Assembly (NCBI GenBank): GCA_031280065.1
Contig: JAITHH010000323.1
Location: 1 to 7,951, forward strand
Source: Treponema sp.
Lineage (GTDB): Bacteria > Spirochaetota > Spirochaetia > Treponematales > Breznakiellaceae
Length of the DNA: 7,951 bases
Direction of reading: 5' to 3'
The notes under the pieces are model-generated. The model saw nothing but the letters and a program-made list of their open reading frames with translations. It had not been told where the DNA came from and ran no database searches. Below are positions 1 through 6,164 of the stretch, in pieces. Numbering within the stretch: position 1 is the stretch's first letter; the number at the start of each line of letters is the position of its first letter. Both the position numbers and the translations under genes were made by a program.

Positions 1-300
1 TCCCAGGGTCTGCGCCTTGACCGGCTGCCCGCCGCGCCCCGCTATGCCGCGCCCTTCTACCCCCTGGTCCGGTGTCTTTTCAGCTCCCGGCGGAAGACTA
101 TCAAGAACAACCTCATGCGCTTCGCCGCATCCCGGGCCGCCGGTATTCAGGCGGAGGAATTGAGCCAGGCGATCCTCCGCCGGGCCGGTCTTGCCCCGGA
201 GCGCCGCGCCGAAAGTCTGGGGGTGGAGGATTTTGCCGCGCTTGCTGAAGCCGCGGCGTCGTATATACCGAAAGCGGAGGTCAGTCATGGGAATCGGTAG
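1..300 (+). CDS. rsmA: 16S rRNA (adenine-1518/1519-N6) dimethyltransferase, C-terminal end (partial)
   Basis: This is the last 99 codons of a gene that begins before the window, read in frame from base 1 to the TAG at 298-300. RsmA (KsgA) uses S-adenosylmethionine to dimethylate two adjacent adenines in the 3'-terminal helix of 16S rRNA, a late step of 30S assembly. Only the C-terminal helical region is present. The diagnostic stretch is FYPLVRCLFSSRRKTIKNNL at residues 19-38 of the fragment, matching the conserved F..LVR..F..RRKT..NNL segment. The ending ERRAESLGVEDFAALA also fits, with family members having R.E.L...F..L there. The catalytic methyltransferase domain lies outside the window and cannot be judged. 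The last 14 bases overlap the next gene in another frame, so the two are probably co-transcribed and coupled. The identification rests on the short C-terminal signature but is quite distinctive. Confidence 0.88.
   Translation, partial: SQGLRLDRLPAAPRYAAPFYPLVRCLFSSRRKTIKNNLMRFAASRAAGIQAEELSQAILRRAGLAPERRAESLGVEDFAALAEAAASYIPKAEVSHGNR
276..280 (+). promoter_or_regulatory. Ribosome binding site of the YggS-family gene
   Basis: GGAGG lies six bases before the ATG at 287, inside the end of rsmA. It fixes the start at 287. An in-frame ATG at 191 would add 32 residues that read through the rsmA region and resemble nothing in the family. Confidence 0.75.
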
Positions 301-1036
301 GGAGACGGAGGAAGCTGCGGAATTGCTTCGCACTATTGGCCGGCGGCTGGCGGCGGTACAGGAGCGGATACATGCGGCCTGCGCCCGCTCAGGCAGAGAC
401 CCCTCGGAGGTGCGGCTCATGGGAGTCAGCAAGTTCCATGACCGGGCCCTCGCGGACGCGGCCTGGGAAGCGGGTCTCAGGCTCTTCGGCGAAAGCCGCG
501 TTCAGGAAGCCCAGGCAAAGTTCGCCGGATGGCGGCAGGAGCGCCCCGGTATGGAACTGCACATGATAGGCTCGCTGCAGCGCAACAAGGTCAAAGCGGC
601 GGCGGCCCTCTTCGATTGCGTACAATCGGCGGACCGGGACGAGCTTATCACCGCGCTGGGCGTTCACTGCGGACAGATGTCCGGCGGAGGACGGACCGGT
701 CCCCTCTCAATCCTGCTGGAATTGAACTCCGGCGAGGCGTCCAAGGGGGGCTTTGCGGATGAGGACAGCCTGTTCCGGGGGGCGGAGCTGGCCCTCTCTT
801 TTCCGGGGCTGCGGGTGCGCGGGCTTATGACCATGGCGCCTTTCACCGGTAACCAGCAGGCGATCCGGGGGGCCTTCAGGTCGCTGCGCAAGGCCCAAGC
901 CGCGCTCCAAGCCCGCTTTCCCGGCGGGGACTGGTCCGTTCTGTCTATGGGCATGACAGGCGACTTTGAAATAGCGATTGAAGAAGGCGCTACGCTGGTA
1001 CGGATCGGAACCGCCCTGTTTGGGGAAAGAACTTGA
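287..1036 (+). CDS. yggS: YggS/PLPBP-family pyridoxal-phosphate homeostasis protein
   Basis: This 249-residue protein belongs to the alanine-racemase-like fold-III PLP proteins (YggS, YlmE, PROSC). They bind PLP without known catalysis and are thought to buffer cellular vitamin B6 and affect amino- and keto-acid pools. Visible landmarks are VSKF with the PLP-linking lysine K49, GESRVQEAQAK (68-78), HMIGSLQRNKVK (92-103), LLELNSGEASKGGF (143-156), LRVRGLMTMAPF (175-186), and SMGMTGDFEIAIEEG (220-234) followed by VRIGTALFG (238-246). The SMGM and R239 regions hold the cofactor phosphate in relatives. Length is slightly above the usual 225-235, partly from a 15-residue N-terminal lead. The common FGEN.VQE motif reads FGESRVQE here, a conservative change. 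It overlaps rsmA by 14 bases and has its own ribosome binding site. The family call is firm; the physiological role is inferred from relatives. Confidence 0.93.
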   Translation: MGIGRETEEAAELLRTIGRRLAAVQERIHAACARSGRDPSEVRLMGVSKFHDRALADAAWEAGLRLFGESRVQEAQAKFAGWRQERPGMELHMIGSLQRNKVKAAAALFDCVQSADRDELITALGVHCGQMSGGGRTGPLSILLELNSGEASKGGFADEDSLFRGAELALSFPGLRVRGLMTMAPFTGNQQAIRGAFRSLRKAQAALQARFPGGDWSVLSMGMTGDFEIAIEEGATLVRIGTALFGERT

Positions 1037-1050
1037 GCGGCGTATCAAGT

Positions 1051-1066
1051 GCGGTTTGAAAACCGC
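1051..1066 (+). repeat. Small inverted repeat in the yggS-rbfA gap
   Basis: GCGGTT and AACCGC form a perfect 6-bp stem around TGAA, 15 bases after the yggS stop. The following bases (GTTCCCCC) contain no T-run, so it is not a standard intrinsic terminator. It may protect the 3' end of the upstream transcript, or it may be chance. The rest of the 124-base gap shows only the promoter-like element at 1146-1154. Confidence 0.45.
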
Positions 1067-1145
1067 GTTCCCCCATCAGGGCGGGTCTTTGTCCTGCGGG
1101 TTGAAGCGGGGAATGACTCGCATCTGTTCCCGATCGCCGGTTATC

Positions 1146-1154
1146 TGGTATACT
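1146..1154 (+). promoter_or_regulatory. Extended -10 promoter for rbfA, probably giving a leaderless mRNA
   Basis: The sequence TGGTATACT is an extended -10 element (TGN followed by TATACT, one base from TATAAT). Six bases separate it from the ATG at 1161, so the usual initiation point seven bases past the hexamer falls on the A of that ATG. No convincing TTGACA-like -35 is seen 16-18 bases upstream, which extended -10 promoters often tolerate. There is also no Shine-Dalgarno sequence before the ATG, the spacer being CCCCCT. Both facts agree with leaderless transcription. The call is inferred from sequence only. Confidence 0.55.
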
Positions 1155-1160
1155 CCCCCT

Positions 1161-1532
1161 ATGTCATCATCATACCGAATTGAGCGGGTGGGGAATTTGA
1201 TGCGGGAGCAGCTCGGCGCCCTCATCGTGGAAGGCAAGATCAAAGACCCCCGTGTCGACACGTTTCTTTCGATTACCAGGGTCTCCGTGTCCCGGGATCT
1301 TTCCTGCGCCGATGTATACGTTTCCAGTTATAAAAGCCCCGCTGGATTGGCTAAGGGAGTGCAAGGGCTCCAGAACGCCGCGGGCTTTATCCAGGCGCAG
1401 CTTGCGCGGCTGGTACGGCTGCGGCAGACTCCCCGGCTCCGCTTCCATGAAGATCCGGGACTGCGGGAGGGCTTTGACATCATCAAGAAGATTGAGGGCC
1501 TCGCCGCCGGTGAGGGGAATGGGCAAGCCTAA
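1161..1532 (+). CDS. rbfA: 30S ribosome-binding factor A
   Basis: This 123-residue protein is of normal length for RbfA, a small type-II KH-fold protein. RbfA binds the 30S subunit near the 16S 5'-end helix and helps its late maturation, notably at low temperature. Seen in the sequence: YRIERVGNLMREQLGALI (5-22), GKIKDPRV...SITRVSVSRDL (25-47), ADVYVSS (50-56), and the C-terminal GFIQAQLARLVRLRQTPRLR then EGFDIIKKI (75-111), which match the family's GFIR..LA..L.LR..P.L.F and terminal helix. The ATG at 1161 gives the expected N terminus. In-frame upstream ATGs (978, 1113) would add residues unlike the family. No ribosome binding site precedes 1161, but an extended -10 element sits just upstream. 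The gene overlaps truB by 14 bases. In many bacteria infB precedes rbfA; here yggS does. Confidence 0.93.
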   Translation: MSSSYRIERVGNLMREQLGALIVEGKIKDPRVDTFLSITRVSVSRDLSCADVYVSSYKSPAGLAKGVQGLQNAAGFIQAQLARLVRLRQTPRLRFHEDPGLREGFDIIKKIEGLAAGEGNGQA

Positions 1533-2421
1533 CGCGGAAGGCCCTTCCGGCTGCGTCCTCCTCCATAAACAGCCAGGATTCACCTCCTTTGAAAGCCTGT
1601 ACGCGGTAAAGCGGGCCTTCAAAGGCGCTAAGACCGGCCATGCGGGAACCTTGGACAAATTCGCGTCGGGACTGCTCATCGTGCTGGTGGGCAGGGCGGT
1701 CAAACTGACCCCCTGGTTTTCCGGGTGCGGAAAGGAATACCGGGGGATCATCCGCTTCGGGGTGGAAACCGATACCCTTGATCCCGAAGGAAGCCCGGTT
1801 GCCCAGGCTCCGGTCCCCTCGCGGGAAGCCGTCGCCTCGATCCTCCCCCAATTCACCGGCAGGATACTGCAAGCGCCCCCGGCCTACTCGGCGGTGCATG
1901 TGGACGGCAAACGGGCCTACGCCCTGGCCCGTTCCGGGGAAGCGCCCCGCATGAAGCCGCGCCCGGTGAGCGTCTCCAGGCTGGAACTCCGATCCTGGGA
2001 CCCTCCCCTGGCGGAGATATTCGTGCAATGCTCCAGCGGAACCTACATCCGTTCCCTGGCCCGGGACATCGCCCTGGCCGCGGGATCGCGGGGACATCTG
2101 GCGGCCTTAACCCGGACCAGGGCGGCGGAATTCCGCCTGGAGGACGCCGCGCCCATGGATGAATCCGCCATCGCCGCCGCGCTTAAACCCATTGACCGGG
2201 AGATCACCGGCGCTTTGGGCCTTCCCTGCATTAACCGGGAACCGGAGGACTTAGCGGCGATCATCCGCGGCAAACCGCTGGATACCCTTTTGGACGGCAT
2301 TGACCCCGTACCGGCGGCGGCCCTGTTCTGCGGCGATCAGTTTGCCGCGATAGCCGAGTCAGCGGATGGACGCTGGCGCTACGGCTGCGTCTACGCCCAG
2401 CCAGGCGGCAGGCAATCATGA
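1519..2421 (+). CDS. truB: tRNA pseudouridine-55 synthase
   Basis: This 300-residue enzyme isomerises uridine 55 in the T-loop of nearly all tRNAs to pseudouridine and also acts as a tRNA chaperone. The N terminus has LLHKQPGFTSFESL, followed by the active-site segment GHAGTLDKFASGLL (40-53), where D46 is the catalytic aspartate. Most bacteria have GTLDP; the lysine after it here recalls treponemal enzymes. Further motifs are KEYRGIIRFGVETDTLDPEG (72-91), with the conserved tyrosine Y74, PPAYSAVHVDGKRAY (120-134) and SSGTYIRSLARDIA (172-185). A C-terminal region resembling the small PUA-like domain follows. I chose ATG 1519. A GTG at 1510 is in frame and possible, and GAGGGG lies almost against the ATG. 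The start overlaps rbfA by 14 bases, so coupling probably drives initiation. The TGA shares ATGA with ribF. Confidence 0.95.
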   Translation: MGKPNAEGPSGCVLLHKQPGFTSFESLYAVKRAFKGAKTGHAGTLDKFASGLLIVLVGRAVKLTPWFSGCGKEYRGIIRFGVETDTLDPEGSPVAQAPVPSREAVASILPQFTGRILQAPPAYSAVHVDGKRAYALARSGEAPRMKPRPVSVSRLELRSWDPPLAEIFVQCSSGTYIRSLARDIALAAGSRGHLAALTRTRAAEFRLEDAAPMDESAIAAALKPIDREITGALGLPCINREPEDLAAIIRGKPLDTLLDGIDPVPAAALFCGDQFAAIAESADGRWRYGCVYAQPGGRQS

Positions 2422-3200
2422 TCGTCCTCGACTGGCCCGGCTTCCTCGCCCCCGGCGGCCCTGACCTTGCGCGGGGAACCGCCATAACCGTCGGGGTCTT
2501 TGACGGCGTACACCGGGGGCATCAGGACCTCATCGCGCGGATAGTCCGCCGCGCTCCGCTCATCCCCACGGTCATCACCTTTAGGCGGAGCCCTAAGGAA
2601 ATTCTGGGGAAGGACTGGGAGGGGGATATTCTGAGTCTCGACCGGCGGCTGGCTCTCTTTGAAAGCCTGGGGGCGGAGCTGGCCGTACTCATTGACTTTT
2701 CCGGGGACTTCAGTATACTAAAAGGCGGCGAATTTCTTGACCTGTTGCGGGGGCCGGGAAATATGCGGTTTCTGGCTGTTGGCGCGAATTTCCGCTGCGG
2801 GTTCAAACTGGATACCGGCGCGGCGGAGCTGGCGGCGCTGAACAGGGAAGCGGGCATTCCCACTGAGCTGGCGGAGCCGGTTACCGGGGGAGGGCTGACG
2901 GTGAGTTCCAGCCGCATACGGAGCGCCATCCGCCGGGGGGATATTGACGGCGCGGCGGCCTTGCTGGGCCGGAGGGCGGAGATCGACATAACGGGGCTTC
3001 CCGTCCAGGCTCGCGCCGGGGGGAGATGCTACCAGGCCCGTGCCGCACGGCGGATTATCCCGCCTGACGGCCGCTACCGGGCGCTGCTGTACGGGGCGGG
3101 GATTCCCTCCGGCTCGGAAACGGCGGTTGTGGTATCGGAGGGGGAGATTTTTGTTCCCGCATCCGCAGCGCCAGAGCGGATCGAATTGCTATCGTTTTAA
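2418..3200 (+). CDS. ribF: RibF-family FAD synthetase (FMN adenylyltransferase) with reduced C-terminal domain
   Basis: Bacterial RibF normally phosphorylates riboflavin to FMN in its C-terminal domain and adenylates FMN to FAD in its N-terminal domain. In this 260-residue protein the nucleotidyltransferase half is clear: [11 protein letters not shown] (26-36) carries the HxGH-type ATP site, VGANFRCG (121-128) matches the VG.DF.FG motif, and [24 protein letters not shown] (from 162, in two parts) matches the SS..IR...G....A..LLGR motif. After residue 186, bacterial RibF usually has G.VV.G...GR..GFPTANL and a later catalytic glutamate segment. I cannot find either in the remaining 74 residues, although GRYRALLY and IELLSF look like leftovers of the flavokinase barrel. 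Typical length is near 310. FAD synthetase activity is well supported; riboflavin kinase activity is doubtful. The ATG overlaps the truB stop (ATGA). Confidence 0.88.
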   Translation: MIVLDWPGFLAPGGPDLARGTAITVGVFDGVHRGHQDLIARIVRRAPLIPTVITFRRSPKEILGKDWEGDILSLDRRLALFESLGAELAVLIDFSGDFSILKGGEFLDLLRGPGNMRFLAVGANFRCGFKLDTGAAELAALNREAGIPTELAEPVTGGGLTVSSSRIRSAIRRGDIDGAAALLGRRAEIDITGLPVQARAGGRCYQARAARRIIPPDGRYRALLYGAGIPSGSETAVVVSEGEIFVPASAAPERIELLSF

Positions 3201-3204
3201 GGAG
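3199..3204 (+). promoter_or_regulatory. Ribosome binding site of rpsO
   Basis: AAGGAG starts inside the TAA of ribF and lies nine bases before the ATG at 3214. It selects 3214 over the longer in-frame reading from 3040. It is one of the stronger Shine-Dalgarno sequences in the window, fitting a highly expressed ribosomal protein. Confidence 0.75.
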
Positions 3205-3213
3205 TATAAAGAT

Positions 3214-3483
3214 ATGGCTTTAAACAAGGAAACAACGGCGTCCATTATCGGCAAGTTCGGTAAAAACGAGAAAGATACCGGCGCGCCGGAAGTCCAGATT
3301 GCCCTGCTGACCGAGCGGATCAACCAGCTTACGGAGCATTGCAAACAGTTCAAGAAGGATAAGTCCAGCCAGCGGGGCTTATTGATCCAGGTCGGTATGC
3401 GCCGCCGGATGCTCAAGTACCTCCAGCGGACGGATATAGGGAGATACCGGTCGCTGATCAAGGAATTGGGGCTTCGCAAATAG
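3214..3483 (+). CDS. rpsO: 30S ribosomal protein S15
   Basis: This 89-residue protein has exactly the usual S15 length. S15 is a primary binder of the central domain of 16S rRNA, starts platform assembly and contributes an intersubunit bridge. Motifs: [20 protein letters not shown] (11-30), [12 protein letters not shown] (31-42), [11 protein letters not shown] (47-57), and [20 protein letters not shown] then ELGLRK (63-89). The common D.HSRRGLL loop, which contacts the rRNA three-way junction, reads DKSSQRGLL here. The aspartate and the serine before the RGLL-type helix are kept, while the two histidine positions and one arginine differ. It sits 13 bases after ribF and 60 bases before pnp, the classical rpsO-pnp pairing. 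In other bacteria S15 represses its own mRNA; I could not identify such a site in this short leader. Confidence 0.97.
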   Translation: MALNKETTASIIGKFGKNEKDTGAPEVQIALLTERINQLTEHCKQFKKDKSSQRGLLIQVGMRRRMLKYLQRTDIGRYRSLIKELGLRK

Positions 3484-3491
3484 CCATCGGC

Positions 3492-3512
3492 TTAATAGCC
3501 GCCGGCTATTAA
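3492..3512 (+). promoter_or_regulatory. Hairpin A between rpsO and pnp
   Basis: TTAATAGCC, loop GCC, GGCTATTAA make a perfect 9-bp stem with a 3-base loop, starting 8 bases after the rpsO stop. No T-run follows, so it is not a standard intrinsic terminator. In Escherichia coli the same interval carries a partial terminator and an RNase III-cut stem through which PNPase limits its own mRNA. A similar processing or 3'-protection role is inferred here from position. It cannot form together with hairpin B. Confidence 0.7.
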
Positions 3513-3521
3513 ACTGGCGGC
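3498..3521 (+). promoter_or_regulatory. Hairpin B, alternative fold before pnp
   Basis: GCCGCCGG (3498-3505) can pair with CTGGCGGC (3514-3521) as eight base pairs, one of them G-U, closing an 8-base loop. Its left arm uses the 3' part of hairpin A's left arm, A's loop and two bases of A's right arm, so only one fold can exist at a time. It ends 22 bases before the pnp ATG, leaving the AAGGA ribosome binding site (3535-3539) free. Read by eye; no folding energy was calculated. Confidence 0.55.
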
Positions 3522-3543
3522 GGATCAGTGAGAGAAGGAAAGA

Positions 3544-5691
3544 ATGGTTCAACGAATTACCTATCAAATTGCCGGAGAGGATCTTATCCTGGAAACCGGC
3601 AGAATTGCGAAACAGGCCAACGGCGCGGTCTTTGCCCAATACGCGGGTTCAGCGGTGATCGCCACGGTCTGTTCTTCGGCGGACGCTGTGGAGGGCCTGG
3701 ACTACGTGCCCCTGACGGTGGATTACAACGAAAAATACTACGCTGCGGGGAAAATTCCGGGGGGCTTCATCAAACGGGAAAGCCGGCCCAAGGACAAGGA
3801 AATCCTCGTGTCGCGGCTCATCGACCGGCCCATGCGCCCCCTCTTTGATAAGCGCTTTGGCCGGGAGATTCAGGTGGTGCCCACCACCCTGTCCGCGGAT
3901 CAGGTCAACCCGCCGGACATTCTGGCTATCATCGCCTCGTCTGCGGCGGTGCATATCTCGGACATCCCCTTTAACGGCCCCATCGCGGGGGTGCGGGTCT
4001 GCGTCCTGGGCGATGAACTGGTCGTCAACCCCACCTACGGCCAGATCGAAAAGTCCCGGCTGGAGATCGTGGTGGCCGGCACAAAGGACGGGATCACCAT
4101 GGTGGAAGGCGGCGCGTCCGAAGTGGACGAAGACCTGATGATTTCCGCCTTGGAGAAGGCCCAGGCGACGATCCTGGAGCTTTGCGGGCTCCAGGAAAAG
4201 CTGCGGGAACTGGCCGGTAAGGAAAAGCTGCCCCTCGCGGAAGTTTCCTATACGCTGGAAAACCGCGAGGCCATCCGAGGCGCCGCCTATCCCCGGCTGG
4301 AGACGGCCTGTTTTCTCAAAGGTAAGCAGGAGCGGGGGAACGCGATTCACGCGGTCAAAGCGGACCTGGCCACCCAGTATGCGGAACAGGTGGCGGATGA
4401 GAACCAGAAGAAGCTCTTTGACGCCCTCTTTGAGGATATGCAGTACGAGATACTCCGCTCTTCGATCCTGGACAAGGGACTGCGGGTGGATGGACGGGGA
4501 ACCGAGGATATCCGGGACATCACCTGCGAGATCGGCGTCCTCAAACGCACCCACGGTTCCGCCCTCTTTACCCGGGGGGAGACCCAGGCCCTGGCGGTAA
4601 CCACCCTGGGCACGGTCTTTGACGAGCAGATATTCGATGACATCGAGGGGGACAAGCGGGAAAACTTCATGCTCCACTACAATTTCCCCCCCTATTCCGT
4701 GGGGGAGGTGGGCCGTATGGGTACGGGCCGCCGGGAGATCGGCCACGGCAACCTGGCCCGCCGGTCTTTGGAGGCGATGATTCCCTCTAAGGATGAATTC
4801 CCCTACACCATCCGGGTGGTTTCTGAGATCATGGAGTCCAACGGCTCTTCCTCCATGGCCACGGTCTGCGGGGGTACGCTCTCCATGCTCCATGCGGGGG
4901 TGCCCATGAAGAAGCCTGTGGCGGGAATCGCTATGGGACTCATCACCGAGGGCAAGGGCGGGCCTGGAGATCGTTTCGCGGTGCTCTCGGACATCCTGGG
5001 CGAGGAAGACCACTTGGGGGACATGGACTTCAAGGTGGCCGGTACGGAACAGGGCATCACCGGGTTCCAGATGGACATCAAGATCGCCGGGGTGAGCCCG
5101 GAGGTGATGCGGAAGGCCCTGGATCAGGCCAAGCGGGGCAGGCTCCACATCCTCTCTATTATGAACAAGACCATCAGCAAGCCTGCGGGCAGCATCAGCG
5201 AATTCGCCCCCAAGATCGTTACCCTGCGTATCGAGGTGGACAAGATAGGGGCCCTCATCGGGCCGGGGGGCAAGAATGTCAAAGCCCTCTGCGAGCAGTA
5301 CAGCGTGAGTATCAACACCGAGAATGACGGTACGGTTACTATCTATGGGAAGAACGCCAAGGACGCGGAGGAGGCCAAGGCCGCGTTGATGTGTATCGTC
5401 TCTGACACGGAAACAGGCAGGGTCTACAACTGCGTGGTGCGGCGGGTGATGGAGTTCGGCGCCTTTGTGGAGATCCTCCCCGGCAAGGAAGGGTTGGTGC
5501 ATATCTCCAAACTTTCCCGGCAGCGGATCGCCCAGGTTACGGATGTGGTAAAAGAGGGCCAGGAGATACCGGTAAAGCTCCTGGAGATTGACAAGATGGG
5601 AAGGCTCAACCTTTCCTATATTGACGCCATTGATCCCGGCGGGGAAGCGGAGGAGCGGCCCCGGCGGGATGAACGCCCCAGACGGTACTAA
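3544..5691 (+). CDS. pnp: Polyribonucleotide nucleotidyltransferase (PNPase)
   Basis: This 715-residue, full-length PNPase uses phosphate to degrade RNA 3' to 5', releasing nucleoside diphosphates, and can also add tails. It works as a ring-shaped trimer, often with RNase E-type partners. Order of parts: first RNase PH domain (about 10-140, with KIPGGFIKRE and SRLIDRPMRPLF), all-helical linker (about 150-310), second RNase PH domain (about 315-545), KH domain (about 555-615, GPGG loop at 573-576) and S1 domain (about 625-693). The second core has GRREIGHGNLARR, NGSSSMATVCGG and SDILGEEDHLGDMDFKVAGT, in which D489, D495 and K497 match the catalytic metal-site residues of the E. coli enzyme. 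A short charged, arginine-rich tail ends the protein. AAGGA precedes the ATG by four bases. Nothing suggests loss of activity. It follows rpsO after a structured 60-base leader. Confidence 0.98.
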   Translation: MVQRITYQIAGEDLILETGRIAKQANGAVFAQYAGSAVIATVCSSADAVEGLDYVPLTVDYNEKYYAAGKIPGGFIKRESRPKDKEILVSRLIDRPMRPLFDKRFGREIQVVPTTLSADQVNPPDILAIIASSAAVHISDIPFNGPIAGVRVCVLGDELVVNPTYGQIEKSRLEIVVAGTKDGITMVEGGASEVDEDLMISALEKAQATILELCGLQEKLRELAGKEKLPLAEVSYTLENREAIRGAAYPRLETACFLKGKQERGNAIHAVKADLATQYAEQVADENQKKLFDALFEDMQYEILRSSILDKGLRVDGRGTEDIRDITCEIGVLKRTHGSALFTRGETQALAVTTLGTVFDEQIFDDIEGDKRENFMLHYNFPPYSVGEVGRMGTGRREIGHGNLARRSLEAMIPSKDEFPYTIRVVSEIMESNGSSSMATVCGGTLSMLHAGVPMKKPVAGIAMGLITEGKGGPGDRFAVLSDILGEEDHLGDMDFKVAGTEQGITGFQMDIKIAGVSPEVMRKALDQAKRGRLHILSIMNKTISKPAGSISEFAPKIVTLRIEVDKIGALIGPGGKNVKALCEQYSVSINTENDGTVTIYGKNAKDAEEAKAALMCIVSDTETGRVYNCVVRRVMEFGAFVEILPGKEGLVHISKLSRQRIAQVTDVVKEGQEIPVKLLEIDKMGRLNLSYIDAIDPGGEAEERPRRDERPRRY

Positions 5692-5705
5692 ACCCAGGAA
5701 GGGAC

Positions 5706-6164
5706 ATGTCCAGGCCGGAAGCACCAGAGCCCATTGTAAAGATCCGTAAAAAGAGCGGGGCGATTCCTCTGCCCCAATACGAAAGCGAGGGGGCCGCAGG
5801 TCTGGACATCCGGGCCTTTCTTCCGGCGGATCTCACGATCCCTTCCCTGGGGAGGGCCCGAATTCCCACAGGGCTTTTTCTGGAGATTCCCCCAGGTTAT
5901 GAGGCCCAGGTCAGGCCCCGGTCAGGGCTGGCAGCGCGGCAGGGATTGACGGTGCTTAACACCCCCGGCACGATTGATTCAGATTACCGGGGGGAGCTGG
6001 AAATCATCCTTATCAACCTGGGGGCTGAAGCGTTTATTGTCCGCAGCGGGGAACGGATTGCCCAGTTGGTAATTGCGCCGGTCAGCCGGGCGCGGATAGC
6101 GGAGGTCCAGGCCCTCTCGGACTCCAAGCGGGGGGATGGGGGCTTTGGTTCCACCGGAATATGA
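5706..6164 (+). CDS. dut: Deoxyuridine 5'-triphosphate nucleotidohydrolase (trimeric dUTPase)
   Basis: This 152-residue homotrimeric dUTPase splits dUTP to dUMP and pyrophosphate, keeping uracil out of DNA and feeding thymidylate synthesis. All five family motifs are present in order: AAGLDIRAF (30-38), RPRSGLA (70-76), LNTPGTIDSDYRGE (84-97, with the likely catalytic D91 and the base-binding tyrosine Y94), GERIAQLVI (115-123) and RGDGGFGSTG (142-151), whose phenylalanine stacks on the base. The length is typical, and the protein ends one residue after motif V, with no extra tail. AGGAAGGG (5696-5703) serves as ribosome binding site. The gene follows pnp by 14 bases with no terminator between them, and its TGA shares ATGA with the permease gene downstream. 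Transcription therefore probably runs from pnp through dut into the permease pair. Confidence 0.97.
   Translation: MSRPEAPEPIVKIRKKSGAIPLPQYESEGAAGLDIRAFLPADLTIPSLGRARIPTGLFLEIPPGYEAQVRPRSGLAARQGLTVLNTPGTIDSDYRGELEIILINLGAEAFIVRSGERIAQLVIAPVSRARIAEVQALSDSKRGDGGFGSTGI

Noticed and set aside
1051..1066. Intrinsic terminator after yggS
   Set aside because: The stem is only 6 bp and is followed by C-rich sequence rather than a T-run.
978..1160. A longer RbfA starting at 978 or 1113 (extra 61 or 16 residues)
   Set aside because: The frame is open, but the added residues do not resemble RbfA, 978 lies inside yggS, and the promoter at 1146-1154 would fall within the coding region. The start at 1161 gives the normal length.
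1510..1521. GTG at 1510 as the truB start
   Set aside because: It is in frame and cannot be excluded, but it has no ribosome binding site and adds only three residues. ATG 1519 is preferred.
1170..1856. Minus-strand open frames opposite rbfA-truB (also 1483-2097) and opposite the first permease (6473-7273)
   Set aside because: Same shadow effect. They have biased compositions, no recognisable domain and no sensible upstream signals, and the opposite strand has well-supported genes.
3205..3210. TATAAA as a -10 element for rpsO
   Set aside because: It would start transcription inside the rpsO start codon region without the AAGGAG site, and there is no -35-like element at a proper distance. 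AAGGAG serves as an ordinary ribosome binding site.
3649..5724. A 691-codon open frame on the minus strand, antisense to pnp
   Set aside because: It lies almost wholly opposite pnp, whose conserved domains are clear. In GC-rich DNA with strong third-position bias, the antisense frame stays open by chance. Its translation, rich in H, G, L and P, shows no family motif.
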